Assembly (NCBI GenBank): GCA_029747015.1
Contig: JAKOGI010002399.1
Coordinates: 17,501 to 81,500, forward strand
DNA: 64,000 bases
From: Carnegiea gigantea
Taxonomy: Eukaryota; Streptophyta; Magnoliopsida; Caryophyllales; Cactaceae
Direction: 5' to 3'
Shown: positions 48,741 through 61,595 of the stretch, piece after piece
Layout: each line of letters starts with the position of its first letter
Numbering within the stretch: position 1 is the first letter of the stretch
The notes under the pieces: model-generated
Told to the model about the DNA's origin: nothing
The model's database searches: none
Seen by the model: the letters and a program-made list of their open reading frames with translations, nothing else
Position numbers and translations under genes: made by a program

Positions 48741-51700
48741 TGTAAGACCCACCTTCTTTGTTTTAAGTTAACCTGACTGTATTGCCTTTTCGCGGTACAA
48801 AATTCGTATTTTTGTTAGCTATATGAGTTAGATTATTACTGATGTGTTTATGTGAACAATAATTTTATTAAAAAGAATTATTATTGCTATTATTGATTTT
48901 AAAGTTAATTCGTGCCATTTGTATCTCTAAACTGTACCTATAGTTTGATTTAGTCATTTCTCAAGTACGATTAGGTTGTCAACTTTAGAAGTAGTTCGAT
49001 GTTTAATAAATTAAACCTTGATGTATTTAGGAACGAATAATCGATGAATGGTCAGGTTATCGATTATTGGATTTAGAGTTTGGGATGCGAACTAAGCTAG
49101 TGGTACCGATTCTTAAGCAGCTTGGAATAAAAACATAAAGAAAGAGAAAGGGAGGGGTATTTTAGTAATCTTGCGTGTGACCTCTTTCTTCTTCCTCTTC
49201 ACGCGACCCTTTCCCCATACCCGACATCATCCATCTCTCTCTTCTCTGGATTTCATGTTCTTCATCTTCTTCTCCATGCTCACGGCTTAAAGCACCGGAA
49301 TTCCTCTAAGTTTTTGGCCTCACCCAGCTCGAAAACTGCCATAATCCACCTCCTTAGCCTCAGTCAAACCCTATGCTGCAAATCTAGTACAAATTCAAAG
49401 GATTTAGGCCATGTTTCGGTTAAATAGGGCTGTGATTCGACCCCCCAGATGCGAGCCCAAGCTTGGTCGAGCAACCTAGCTTCTAGTTGCTTTAAAGACT
49501 CTATAAACTAGGAGAAATTGGAGGCCCCAAGCACCCACCACGAGTTCAAGTCAGTGAGTGAGCTTCTGGGTGAATTTAAGTTCGAAATACGTGGGTTTAG
49601 GCATAGTATGGGGCCTGTTCATACGTTAATGAGCAAGAGCCGGGGGATTGGAGTTGTTCGAGCGCTAAAGTCGAGCTAGCAGCCTTAGATTCGAGCCTTT
49701 AGCTTGGAGTCTAGGTGGGTGTTTCTCACTCCTAAGTATTAGTAGTTTCGAAATCGTTTTAAGCTTTAAGTTGCGATGCATGTTAAGTTTAGTTAGTTTA
49801 TGCCTAAAAATGACTTTAAATCGTTAAATGTTAGTTTAGCTGATTAATACTTGAAAGTGGCTCTGAGTCGATACATGTTAGTTTAGTTAGTTCATGCCTG
49901 AAAGTTTAGTCTGAAATGAGTTATGCATGTTTAGAATCGATTCAAGTGAATTCAGTTAATACATGCCTAAAAATTTAGTTCGAAATGAGTTTTGTATGTT
50001 TAGAATCGATTCAAGTATGCTCCGTTAATACATGCCCGAAAATTTAACTTGAATAGTAGCTTCAATATAATAAACGAATGCCTAGAATCACAATCTTCTT
50101 AAATGACCTAATTAAGTTCAAATAGTAACATCGATATGATAAATGAATGCCTAGAATTGTACTATGCTTAAATGAGGTAAATGGGTTCAAATAGTAACTT
50201 CGATATAATAAACGAATGCCATGATTCATATTATGCTCAGTTGGCTTAATTAGGCTTGAATAGTAACTTTGATATGATGAACGGAACCCTTGATTTGATG
50301 ATTGCCTAAATGGTTAATGAATGTTTGATTAGTAATTTTGATACAATGAACGAACGCCTTGATTCATATGAGGCTTGGTTGGCTTAATTAGGCCTAAATA
50401 GTAACTTCGATGCAATAAGCAAAACCCTTGAATCGATGTTGCTTAACTAGTTATTTTATACCTGAATAGTAATTTAAAATGACATGGGTATGACATGCTT
50501 AATTCCTAAACATAAGTCATGAATGTAATCGAGTTTCATGCCTCGTTAGTTTAATACCGTTCATTAAGTGCCTGCTTCAAGTTGATGCGATATAGGTATA
50601 TATGTGTATGTGCGTATATAGGCTATAATGCATCGCTGGATGGCGCTGCTTGCCCAGGTAAGTGCACAAACCCTATTACACGTCTTTTTATAAAGCTTGC
50701 ATGATAATATATTATGACTACTAAATTGATAACTGAGATGATAGTCGGATGGTTTGAGGTAGAACTATGAGTGGTTCGAGGTTCTTTGTGGTACAGTGCT
50801 TGCGAGGAGGGAGCCTAGGCTGTGAATTAACCGCAATCGTGTGGATTGCGAGGCCATATATGGCTCATTGTGTTGTTGAAATGATTGTGAAGTGCTTGAA
50901 TGTAATACGTGCAAATCCTTCCCCTTTTATGTTATTAAGATGCATTATGCGTGTGAAGGTGCTGTTTTGAAAAAAGATGTTTCTCGTGTTTCAAAACAAT
51001 AATAGCCATGACTATCAGCAATCAATGGACAATTTTAGCTACACAAACTTCGTTTTGGGAGTGAACTTGCTTGAACGGGGGAATCTCTAAAGAATTTGAT
51101 TGAAAAGAAAGTGCGATGTGTGAAAAAAGGATTTTGCTGTGAGAGGCAGCAAAATTATTAGCCGTTATGACCCATATACTTTCAATTGGCTAAGATGATG
51201 TGCTTCGTATAATACGTTATAAATGATTATGTTAGCCTAGGGGATAGGTCCTGGTACTAGGAGACCCTAGATGACCCTAACGGGGATAATGGTCCGATAT
51301 GTTATATGTAGCCATCCCGGGAGTAAGAGCTTAAGCATGAGCGTTAGGTCTCACTATGGGGTTGAGAATAGACCTCACCCAATCAGCACCCTGTAATGAT
51401 CTTGTACCAGATGTATTTTCTTAATAAGGAAAGAAAACCAGTTGGCATTTTGCCATTTTAAGTATTTCAAAAGAAAGAAAGTTTCAAGGACCACTAAAAG
51501 GTCAGTTGAATGAAATATGAAAAGTTATAAGGGTCATTATGCGACCAATATGAAAGAGATTTCGTTTAATAAGAAAGAGCAACAAAGAGGCTAAGAAAAG
51601 AGTTCTTGTAGGCCTCAAGAGGCTAAGCAAAGTGTTTTCAAGAAAAGAAGAAAAGTTTTCTGTGCATGCTTTGTGCTTTTCTTATGAATGAAATATGAAT

Positions 51701-52937
51701 GGGATTTCAAGTAAGGCTAAGCAAAGTGTTTTCACAAGAAGAAAGAAAGATGCTTGTGCATATCATATGAATGAGATCTAAGTAAAGTATGCTAATAAAA
51801 ATAAAGCTTTATGTGAATATTCCAGGTATAACTTCTGAATGAGATGCTAAATAAGATACGATCATGAAAAAGAAAGCCATATAATCATATTTCATGCAAG
51901 CCCTATGAATGAGATTTGAATGAGACTTTAAATTTATGTGTGCCTTGTATATACCATATGAATGAAATGCCAAGAAAAGTATGATTACGAAAAGAGATAA
52001 CCTTATGTGCACATCATATGAACGATGTTTCATGCATAGTTTAAATGGAATGCTAAAAGGTTGTGTTATAAAAAGAAAGATCCCTATGCTTAGCCCTCGA
52101 TGCTTGCTTACATGCTTAACTGCATGTTAGTAAAGGAACTTAGTCATTGAGGGACTTAGAAATATGTTTGAGTGGTTGAAATGAAGTTTATGTTTAGTAA
52201 CCCTTCCACAAGGACTTTACGAATGCCTAATATTATAGTAAAGTATGATTACGTGATATGTTACTATTAAAGATATTATTACCTGCAATAGTTTTGGCTT
52301 TAAGGGGGTTGGGGGACACTCACTGAGCATGTGGTTACTCGCCCCACTACTCTTTTTCCTTTTTCGCCATGGTTTTCTTTATGACAGGAAGAAGTTGAGG
52401 CTGTTATGTCAAGATGGAATCTATTCTTGCTTACAAGGTGTCGTGTGTGCCAATTTGAAGGGAACTTACGTCTTTAATGAAGTCATGTAAAGTATTCTTA
52501 GTTTGAAAATGTTTGTAAATAATTATTCTAGTTCATGTAATGCATATGGTATGAAGGACGCTCTGTATGACCGTATGAGCCAATCGTCTAATTAGTTAGA
52601 TGTTTTCTTGGTCAAAGTTAGTTATGATTTGGGATGTAAACTCTAATACTCCGGTTATGTGAACCGTTGAGTTATATCTTTCATTTCTTCTTGATTAATG
52701 AACTATTCTCTTTGGTGTGCTCCGAGCGAGTGGCTCGTTGAGTTCTAAACTCCGGCATGTAGCTGTTGAGCTTCTTTTAAATATTTTACGCTTTCGTTGA
52801 TTTGCAGGGGTTTATTGTAAGGATTTTAGCCTGGAAACGACCAGTTTTTAGGGAAACTCTATACGTTTCGCCCCAGAATTTAAGTAAGAAGTTAAGAAAA
52901 CGTAACGCTCCTGGCCCTAGGGGCTAGGGGTGTTACA
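48741..52937 (+). mobile_element. complete family A LTR (4197 bp), shared by two LARD bodies
   Basis: TGTAAG at 48741 to TGTTACA at 52937. It is the 3' LTR for the truncated interior on its left and the 5' LTR for the complete interior on its right. Components in order: U3 with a pyrimidine-rich block (49180-49250), TATA (49502), donor-like AGGTGGGTG (GT at 49715), 69-bp array (49790-50470), CAGGTAAGT (50655-50663), a conserved body with TATG-rich degenerate repeats (51480-52030), a pyrimidine tract (52345-52365, its AG mutated here) and the 3' tip. Confidence 0.92.
49502..49508 (+). promoter_or_regulatory. TATA box of LARD LTR
   Basis: TATAAAC in the context GACTCTATAAACTAGGAG, 761 bp into the LTR. 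In the tandem units 14208, 16965 and 19733 the same place reads CTACAAAC, a disabled TATA. Confidence 0.6.
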
Positions 52938-55900
52938 TTGATTGTATCAGTGCATGGTCCTGCAGCCATAGGCCGCGACCTGAGTCTTGTATCTCATATA
53001 GTTTCCTGGGAACGCGTTCACGATGACGTGATACATGCCTGCCTTGTATGCAAATGTGAGTTTTGTGGGAATGTTAGCACGTTTACCTAGTTAGGTACGG
53101 CTTGAGTGAGCTGAATGGTTAGATGAAAGAACCATTTGCTGAGGTATGGGCTGAGTGCTCGTATTTTTGTGGATGAGTTAAGTGTTGGCTCAATCGAAAG
53201 TTGTTTCCCTTATATGCCGTGGAGATTTTAATCGAAGGTTTAAAGAACATATGATTTGAAATCGAATGATTGGAAAGCCTTAACTGTAAGCTCATCTTTG
53301 CCCCTAAAGTACGATTTGCTCCTCGACCCTATAATGGAGTGAGCAGATGCACTCAATGGTTGGTAGGGAATGAGCTAGAAGTAGTTAAGCTATTCTCATT
53401 TCAAAACATAGAGACTTTGAAAATTGAGATGCTTCCTAAATAGTGAGTTAAGGTTTTCCTTTCGCATAAAAGACCTTTCTAATTCCAACGTTAGGCCTTA
53501 CTGTTGCGTCTGAAGACTTGCATTTGCTTTGCAATGGTGTTCGTGCCTTGTTCTATGAGCATAAGCTTCTATGTGTAACTAAATATATTGAATACTTACT
53601 TGTCAAGATGCATTCACTACTTGATGAGTTTATGACCAGCTATGTGTTTTATGAATAAGTTATTGTACTTCTTGATGTTTGCTTGACTTAAGTTGGTTTA
53701 TTATATGACTTGGTCATTTAGATAATATAGGTTTTGTAATTTATAGCATGACATGACCCCTGACTCATTATTTGCATTCCGTGACTTCTATAATTTCATG
53801 TTATAGCTAAGTAACTGCATGCGCCTGTGTTTGAAGCATGATGAGATGACCATAGAATACTACATTCATATATTCTTGCCCTTATTTGATTGATAAGATA
53901 GCGCAGAGGAAGCATATTGGCCCATAAGCCATAGACCCAAGACTTATCCTTTTACTATAAATTGCAACCTAGGTTTTGCATTTACATATGGCCATATAGG
54001 TACATTCTTACATGACAATGAATGAGTTTAAGTGTCTTCGAGTATCAACGTGGCATACGTGTAGTGCTAAGCTTATAGGAGCTTATATAGTTGCTTTGGA
54101 CTTGTTATTAAATAGTCATTGATGTGTTTTGTCGGTGAATTATTTAGTAAATGCACTTCATGGTGTTTGCTTAGCTTGAGTTGGGTCAGGCATATGGCTG
54201 AATTCGCCGAACAATTTAACTTGTGTGATTTATCAAACAGTATGATCTCTGAGCCATTATTTACACTCCATAAATTTTATTATCTTATGGTATAGCATGA
54301 GTAGTTGTATAGACATGTATTTAATGCATGATATAATGACTGTAAGAGACCACATTCGCATGTGTTCACCTTTATATATTTCATGTTTTAGGAGGAAAGC
54401 ATGATAGTGCATCAAAGGTCATATTTAAATTCTTTATTCTAAATTTGTTATGTGAGTTGCATAAAATTCCCATTAGCATGATTGATCTAAGTGTCATGGC
54501 ATGACATGGTCGTGCTATCTTGTACCATATGTTACGTGATAAACTTCATGGGGAAACCTTAGAGTGTATTCTATTTTATTAGCTAACTTACTTATTGCCA
54601 TTAGTATCATGGGGTTGTTTTTGTTTTGGTTTGCAGTATTATCCTGCTACTATTCTGCATAATAATAGTTTCGATCTTAGAGGCCTACATTTGCATGAAT
54701 ATGTGATTATCCATCTAGTTCATGTGACGCGATAATGTGCTAGGGGTGCTTGTGGTCGTATTGGAGTCTATACATCACTTGATCGTCGAATTATGAAATA
54801 TGCATGATCTGGTGTGGGTTGGTTGTGTTGCGTTATATATTTGTGATATTCTTATAAGTGTGCAAAAGGGTGTAGATTCATGTCTATGGCCATGTCATCT
54901 TACTTGCATGTTCTTAATAAGTAGAGATAATCAGTTCTCTATGAAGACCCTATGGTTGAACTTTCTATTAGCTAAGCTATTGTGATTGTCTCGTCTACTT
55001 ATTATCCTTTCAGCCATAGACTCTGGCCGAAATCTTTTGTTTAGTTTATTGTAGTTCTAACATAAGACATAAGCTTAGGAGCTCTTGAGTAATTCCTCTA
55101 CTAACTTCCATGTTGCTTGCTGTATTATGCCCTGTAACTCACATGCTTGAGCAGCTGTTTTGAAAATACATGCATGCAAATTAAGTACTTAGAAGCCTTC
55201 CTTCACCCACAAAAACTACTAGTCTCGGTGGGTGATCTCTACCTGAAACAATGTGCTTACAAGTAATATACTGAACCCCCACTCTCCATCAGCCTGCATT
55301 CTTTGCATGCCATTTTTCTTCCAAGTTCTTTCTTGCTTGCTAATTGATAGCACCTGAATTGCTCTCAGTAATGTATAGGTTATATCCTTGTAACAGTGAT
55401 TAATTTCGCTTATAATTATTAGTCTTACAGATGCTGAGTTATCTTATGTTCTTGCTACCTTAGTGTCCTTGCTACTTTGCAGTGATATGGAAGCCTTGGT
55501 TGACCGACTTGATTTTGAAATAATTCAATTTTTTCATCTTTCAAAATGAACTTGGTTAAGTTGAATGCCTTGATATGACCTCGAGTTATTACGTTTAAGT
55601 TGCCATACATGAAAATACTTTAAATGTCCGCTCATGTTGATGCGTAAGTGTAGAGTAGTCGTTGCGATTCTAGTATTGCTTAGATAAAAATTTTAAAGAT
55701 GATGTTCATTTAAAATAAGTTTGATATGGTTATCCATGCCAACTCATTTGCCCCTCTTCAATGCGATTTGCCCCCGATGCCTAAATAGAGTGAGTAGATG
55801 CTTGAAGAGGATTGGCGAGGAGGAGACTTGATACCATAAGCCATTTTCTTTCGATTTAAAAGAAGTAGTGTTTACAAAATGAAACCTTTTGGAAACCTAC

Positions 55901-55991
55901 CACGTGGATCCTAGTTGTGTGCGTGCATTCTAGGAAAGACCAACCTTAGACTTAGAATTTTGAGGATGAAATTCTTTTAAGGGGGGAAGAG
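52938..55991 (+). mobile_element. LARD internal domain, non-coding, complete (3054 bp)
   Basis: Bounded by a degenerate PBS (52942-52953, TTGTATCAGTGC, two changes from TGGTATCAGAGC) and a polypurine tract (TTTTAAGGGGGGAAGAG, ending 55991). It is collinear, inverted, with 2456-5459. No coding motif; the longest ATG-started frame is about 60 codons (54800-54985). The last 40 bases keep the sequence that encodes the pol tail in autonomous relatives. Confidence 0.88.
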
Positions 55992-57534
55992 TGTAAGACC
56001 TGCCTTCTTTGTTTGAAGTTAACCTACCTGTCTTGCTTTTTATATTATAAAAACTCGTATTTGTATTAACTATGCAAGTTAAATTATTATTGATGCGCAT
56101 ATGTGAACGATAATTTTATTAAAAGAATATTTCTGTCGCTATTAATATTATTTTTGAAATTCTTTCGGTGACTTTTAGCCAGCGTTAATAATGGTTATTA
56201 ACGAGTACTAAATCGATTAGGAACCCAAATACGATTATGTTGTTAACCTTAGATATAGTTTGATGTTTATTAAATCAAACCTATATATATTTGGGATGAA
56301 TAATCGATGAATGGTCAAGTTATTGATTATTGAATTTAGAATGTGGGTCGCGAACTAAGCCAGCGGTGCCGATTCCTAAGCAGCTTGGAATAAAAATAAA
56401 AGGAAGAAAGAGGGAGGGGCATATTAGTAAAATCACGGAACCCCCATTTTTTTTCCTTCTCCTTCACGCGGCCACTCCCCACCCGACATCCCTCTCTCTC
56501 TCCTCAGCATCTCCTCCTTCCTCCTCTGCTATCCACCATGCACACGGCCAAGGAAGCTCAGAAAAAACCCTCGATTTTGCCTCAACCCAACTCGAAATCC
56601 CCCTAATTCAGGCGTCCCGACCAACAGACGAACCTCTAGTGCCCAATCTGCACAAAATTCGGGGAGAAATCACGATGATGGAGGTCAGTTTGGGGCGCCA
56701 AATTGGGGGCACCGAATGCGTACCCAAGCTTGGTCATGCAACCTTGTTTCAAGCCACTTCAATTGTCCTGTAAATTGGTCGTTAATTCACTATATTGAGC
56801 ACCCATCACAACCCTAAGCCAGTGAGTGAAGTCCTAGACGAATTGGGGTCCATTTCGCGTGGGTTTGGGCGCGTAACTGGGGTAGATTTGGGTGTGGTCT
56901 AGTCTAGTTGAGCGGTCAGCAAGCATGGGTCAAGGAATTGGGTTTTTCCCAGCACTCAAGGTTGAGCCCAGAGCCCTTGAATGAACCTCTAACTTGGAAT
57001 GAGGTGGGTGTTTCTCACCTCCTATGTATTAATAATTTCGAAAACGTTTTAGCCTAAACAATGATGCATGTCAGCTTAGGTCAGGTTAATTTCTTGGAAG
57101 CTGTAATGAGAAACTGTGCATGATAAGTTAGATGGAATACATGCCTGAAAATATAGTTCGAAATGCATTATGCATGTTTAGGTTTGATTCAAGTATATTC
57201 AGTTAATGCATGCCTGAAGGGTTGACTTGAATAGTAACTTCGATATGATAAATGAATGCCTAGAATCGTATTATGCTTTAATGACTTAAATAAGCTCGAA
57301 TAGCAACTTCGATATAATAAACGAATGCCTAGCATCGTAATCTGCTTAAATGACCTAATTAAGTTCAAATAGTAGCATCGATATCATAAATGAATGACTA
57401 GAATTGTACTATGCTGAAATAAGGTAAATGGGTTCAAATAGTAACTTCGATATAATAAACGGATGCCTTGATTCATATTATGCTCAATTGGTTTAACTAG
57501 GCTTGAATAGTAACTTCGATATGATGAACGGAAC
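55992..57534 (+). mobile_element. 3' LTR of plus-strand LARD, interrupted
   Basis: TGTAAGACCTGCC directly follows the polypurine tract. It carries U3 with a CT-rich promoter module (56450-56540), the donor-like AGGTGGGTGTTTCTC at about 57001 and part of the 69-bp array. It is interrupted at 57535, inside a repeat unit (after GATGAACGGAAC), by the young element. The 147-codon ORF at 56330-56773 lies across U3 and has no known domain. Confidence 0.87.
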
Positions 57535-58303
57535 TGTAAGGCCCGCGTACTTTATATTTCGTCGAGTCGTTCGTGATGCCTTTTTACGTTATAAAAACCA
57601 TATTTTTATTAGTGATATGTGCTAAAATTATTTTCTAAATGCCTATGTGAACGTTAATTTATTAAAAAGGATGTAATTGTCATTGTTATTATCATTATTA
57701 ATATTATTATTAGTTTTGAAAACCTTTCGATGATTTTTAATAAGCGTTATTAAGGATTATTAACGAGTACTAAATCGATTAGGAACCCGAATGCGATTAA
57801 GTTGCCCGCTTGAGGAGTAGTTCGATGGTTGTTAAATCGAACTTGACTGTATTTGGGAACGAGTAATCGATGAAATACTATATCATCGATTTGGATTAGA
57901 ATTCAGGTTACGAACAAGACTAGCAATAGCAGATATGATTCAGCCTGGACGAAAAATAAACGAAAGAGAGTGGGAGGGGCATTTTGGTCATTGCACGCAA
58001 ACCCCCTTTTTCTCCTCTCCTTGCCGCGACACTCCTTCCCCTACGACACTCCCTACTGCTCTTCTTCTTCCTCCTTCTCTCCTCCTCCATTAATGCGAAC
58101 CTCAAGCTCAAATCGCAGAGGATTTTCGCCATTTTTTCACTACAAAATCATCCCACTCGACCTCCCCTCTAAGGTAGTCATCCAATTGGTGTGAATTTGG
58201 GTCGAAAATCTGAAGCCCTTCCCACGGTTATGGAGGGTTTCAAGAGCTCGAACGCGTGCTAGGTAAGGCCATGCAATTCCATTCTTAATTGCCTCAATTT
58301 CCC

Positions 58304-58310
58304 TATAAAT
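58304..58310 (+). promoter_or_regulatory. TATA box of young LTR
   Basis: TATAAAT in CCCTATAAATTAGAAC, 769 bp into the LTR, below a pyrimidine-rich block at 58010-58090. Transcript start would be expected about 30 bp downstream, making U3 about 0.8 kb and R plus U5 about 3.8 kb. Confidence 0.65.
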
Positions 58311-58516
58311 TAGAACTAGAATTCGTACTTTAACACCCCAAATCGATCTCAAGCTGGTAAATAAAACTTGGGTCTGTCTAGGGTTCGAATTTGGTGAAGT
58401 TTGGGCTTGAATAGGGGACTGACGTGCGTGGTGAGCAAGTGGCGAAGGTTTGGAGTTGTTTAAACACCGAAAGTTGACCCAGCAGCCGTGAATCGAACCT
58501 CTAGCTTGAGTTCAAG

Positions 58517-58518
58517 GT
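58517..58518 (+). promoter_or_regulatory. candidate splice donor downstream of LTR TATA
   Basis: TTCAAG|GTGAGAG, 213 bp after the TATA box. The aligned position is CCAA|GTAAGTG at 11041 (166 bp after TATA) and CTAG|GTGGGTG at 49715 (213 bp after TATA). The GT is kept in all three subfamilies although surrounding bases differ. Confidence 0.4.
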
Positions 58519-59961
58519 GAGAGTTCTCTTCCTCCTAAGTTATTAGTAATTTCAAAAAATTTTAACGAATATAGTTAGTTCATGTTGAGTTGGGTTGGAT
58601 GTCAATAATTGGAGGAATTGGGACTAAAATTGAGAATTTAGTGCTGTTTTTTGGGTATTTCGATGACTGAATGTTGTTGCTTGAGAAATAATTAAATTGG
58701 GTGAGCATTGGCATGTCATGACTAGGTTGTTCTTTTGAGGAATTATGTTCTGCCTAGTAAGTTATTTTTGGGGCTAATCGAATGTCAGCTAAAATGAATA
58801 AATGGAGTCAAGGCATGATAAACTTGAAACATAAACAGTTGGGTTGCTCGTTAAGCGATTCCTAGAGCTTTAAGTTCTGCAATATTAGTTTGGTTAGTTT
58901 AGATGTTCAAGTTAGTCGAGTAATTATAAACAAATATCAAGCTCACGGATCGATTGATGAATTAGTCGAAGCTCTAAGTTATTTGAATGTTCATATATGA
59001 GTTACTTACTTGGAAATATCGATTTATGAATTAGTTGAAGCTGTAAGTTATTTGAACGATTACATATGATACCATACTTTTGGATATTGATTTATGAAAT
59101 AGTCATTTGAATTGTGGTGATATTGAACCAAGTTTGGCAGTTGGATGGACTTGGGGTGAAACTGATGATTGATTCGAGGACTTTTGTGGTCGGTGCTGTG
59201 CAAGGAGGGTGATAGGGTTGTGAATTGCCGCAATCGTGTGGATTGCGAGGCCATGTGTGGCTTAATGAGTTGTGATATGAAGTGTATGAATGTGCTATGT
59301 GTAAACCCCTCTCCCCCTCAATACGCTATGTGGCAAATTCTTTCTAAAAGTTAGTGCGTCTTTAGAAGAGAAAAGGACCATTTAGAAAGCTTGTTTTTAT
59401 GATTTCGAATACTTTTAAGTGCCTACCAATTACCTGTTATTTGATTAAGATGTTTGTGGCTTAAAAGAGATCCTAAATCGTCGAACTATTAACTTAGTGA
59501 CTCGACTGAATAATCGATAAGTTTAGGAAGTTTAAAAGTGAACTAAAAGTGAGTTTGAAAATATTTAAAGCAATGATTTGCTATGACTTATCCTCATGTT
59601 TAAAAGAATTTAAATGACTTGAAAAGGGCCGTTTCAAGGCTAGTTATGGGTTTAGCTGATTGTATGCTATTTGCGTATTTAAATTTCTATTAAGTTTCGA
59701 GTTACACTTCAGTAACTCCCTCCTGTTTACAAAACGTTCACATTGAAAGTATACAAGGAAATCTCATTATCATATAAATGAGCCAAATGCTTACAGTTTT
59801 CAAATAGTAGCAAGTTTGGAATGTTTCAAGCCTTCAGGTTACTTACACACCTTCCTTTGAGTTCAAAAGGGGATTGAAACGAGTTATAAAAAGACAACTG
59901 AGGATTTTATTACGAATCTAGTTTGAATTAAACGCTGACTAAGTACTTTAAGCTTCAAATG

Positions 59962-60381
59962 GGTTTCGTTTTATGAATTAATACGTATTACGTTTAAAAG
60001 AATCGTTTAAGCTAAAAAGCAAAGTCGTTTTATGAGTTAGCAATCTTTTTACATTTGTAAGAAGCCTTTTAGTTATAAGCGAAGTCATTTAACGATTTAG
60101 CAAACGTGTTAAGTTTAAAGGAAACTTTTAAGCTCAAAGTGAAGTCGTTTTAAGTATTAACCAACTTATTGCCTTTATAAGAAGCTTTTAAGTCTAAAAG
60201 GAAGTCATTTTACGATTTAATAAACTTAATACATTTATACGAAACTTTTAAGCTGAAAATGAAATCGTTTTACTATTTAGTAAACATTTTACGTTCGTAA
60301 GAAGTTTTTTAGTTATTTATGAAGTTGATTTACGTATTAGCAGCTTATTACAATTACAAGAAGTTTTTAAGCCAAAAACAA
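59962..60381 (+). repeat. 60-bp minisatellite, seven units without indels
   Basis: Units start at 59962, 60022, 60082, 60142, 60202, 60262 and 60322, each opening with an AAGTC(G/A)TTTTA-like block and holding (A/T)AAGAAGCTTTTAAG near position 40. They have diverged in sequence but keep exact 60-base spacing. I do not see this array in the LARD LTRs. Confidence 0.85.
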
Positions 60382-60523
60382 ATGAACTCTAAATATTTTG
60401 AAAGGTTATGGTCGTTTTGTTTAAAAGTAAGATTTCAGCAAAGTAAGCATTTGAAGAAGAGAAATGTAATGCGATTTTAAAGCCTAAGAAAGTGCTAGGC
60501 AAGTGGCCAGACCTTCAGGGTGG

Positions 60524-60723
60524 GAACTGGACGCAAAGATGACGTGAGCTGTTTTCCCTTAAGGTAATGTTGAGAGCTGGATGCAAAGATGGCGTGAGCT
60601 GTTCCCGGCAGCAGGACTCAAGATATGATTATCTTGGAGTGAGCTGTTCCCTAATGTGTGACGCGTAAGAAAACCTTGAGGGGGACTGGACTCAGGATAT
60701 GATTATCCTGGTGTGACCTGTTG
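60524..60723 (+). repeat. four-copy motif ending GTGAGCTGTT
   Basis: Copies at about 60524-60553, 60574-60603, 60613-60649 and 60683-60723: GAACTGGACGCAAAGATGACG and variants, then GTGAGCTGTT or GTGACCTGTT. The last two contain a small palindrome (AAGATATGATTATCTT; CAGGATATGATTATCCTG). Confidence 0.8.
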
Positions 60724-61593
60724 CCCCACAGATGACAGTATCGAGGTTAGAGTTGTTCTGCTAAGGCGCGTTTTGGCCAAACGTTAAGGACGTATACCCC
60801 GGGGATAACGTAGATTAAGAGTGATGATTTCACTTAAGGGCGGTCTTGACCTCCCTAGCCAGCACAATAAGATGTTTTTATGTTATATGTAAGTTCCTGA
60901 TAAAAAGAAGATTTGACTTTTTGCCATTTTAAGCAGTTCAGAAAAGGAAAAGAAGTTCTTTTAAAGGGATATGGGCCTCAAGAGGCCAAGTAAAGCATTT
61001 TTTTAAAGAAAGGAAGAAAGCTTTCAAATGTACCTAACTTGCATATATTCTACGAATGCATTCTGAATATAGTCTAAATGTGATTTCAAATGAGGTATAA
61101 TTACATCCTAGTAATGCGTTGTACATTCAAGCTTTTTAATATGCATATTCAATGAAGGAATGTTTCTTGCCAAATCTTCTTACCAGTTTAGATGCTTCGA
61201 GAACTTTTAAAAAGAATTTTAAGCGTAAAAGGAGTTTGTGTGGATTATAAACCATTCTTGGTATTTATCGTGAGTCACCATGTTTTCAAAAGCGAGTTTG
61301 AAGGTCTTTATATTCGATCCTTGTTGCCTACTTGGTTATGTGCCTGAACGCCTGCTAGTAGAGAAGTCTGGTTGATGAGGGCCTAGAATCGAGTTGAATG
61401 GTTAGGATGAAGTCTTAATGGGGGTTATCTTTCCTTGGGGATTATGATTGCCTAATATGATAGTAAAGTACGAATGCTTGACATGTGGCTATTATTAGTA
61501 TTATTGCCTGTAATTGCTTTAGTTTTAAGGAGTAGGGGAATTCCCACTGAGCGTGTGGTTGCTCACCCCAATACTCTTTCCCCTTTTTCCCCC

Positions 61594-61595
61594 AG
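61594..61595 (+). promoter_or_regulatory. candidate splice acceptor in LTR
   Basis: Tract CTCTTTCCCCTTTTTCCCCC followed by AG. Equivalent tracts ending CCCCAG occur at 42675-42676 (plus) and on the minus strand at about 26942 and 43517. Partnered with the conserved donor-like sites at 58517, 11041 and 49715. No transcript evidence is available. Confidence 0.4.

Noticed and set aside
56330..56773. 147-codon ORF in the LTR at 55992
   Set aside because: U3 and leader sequence with a CT-rich stretch. No domain, no equivalent in other copies.
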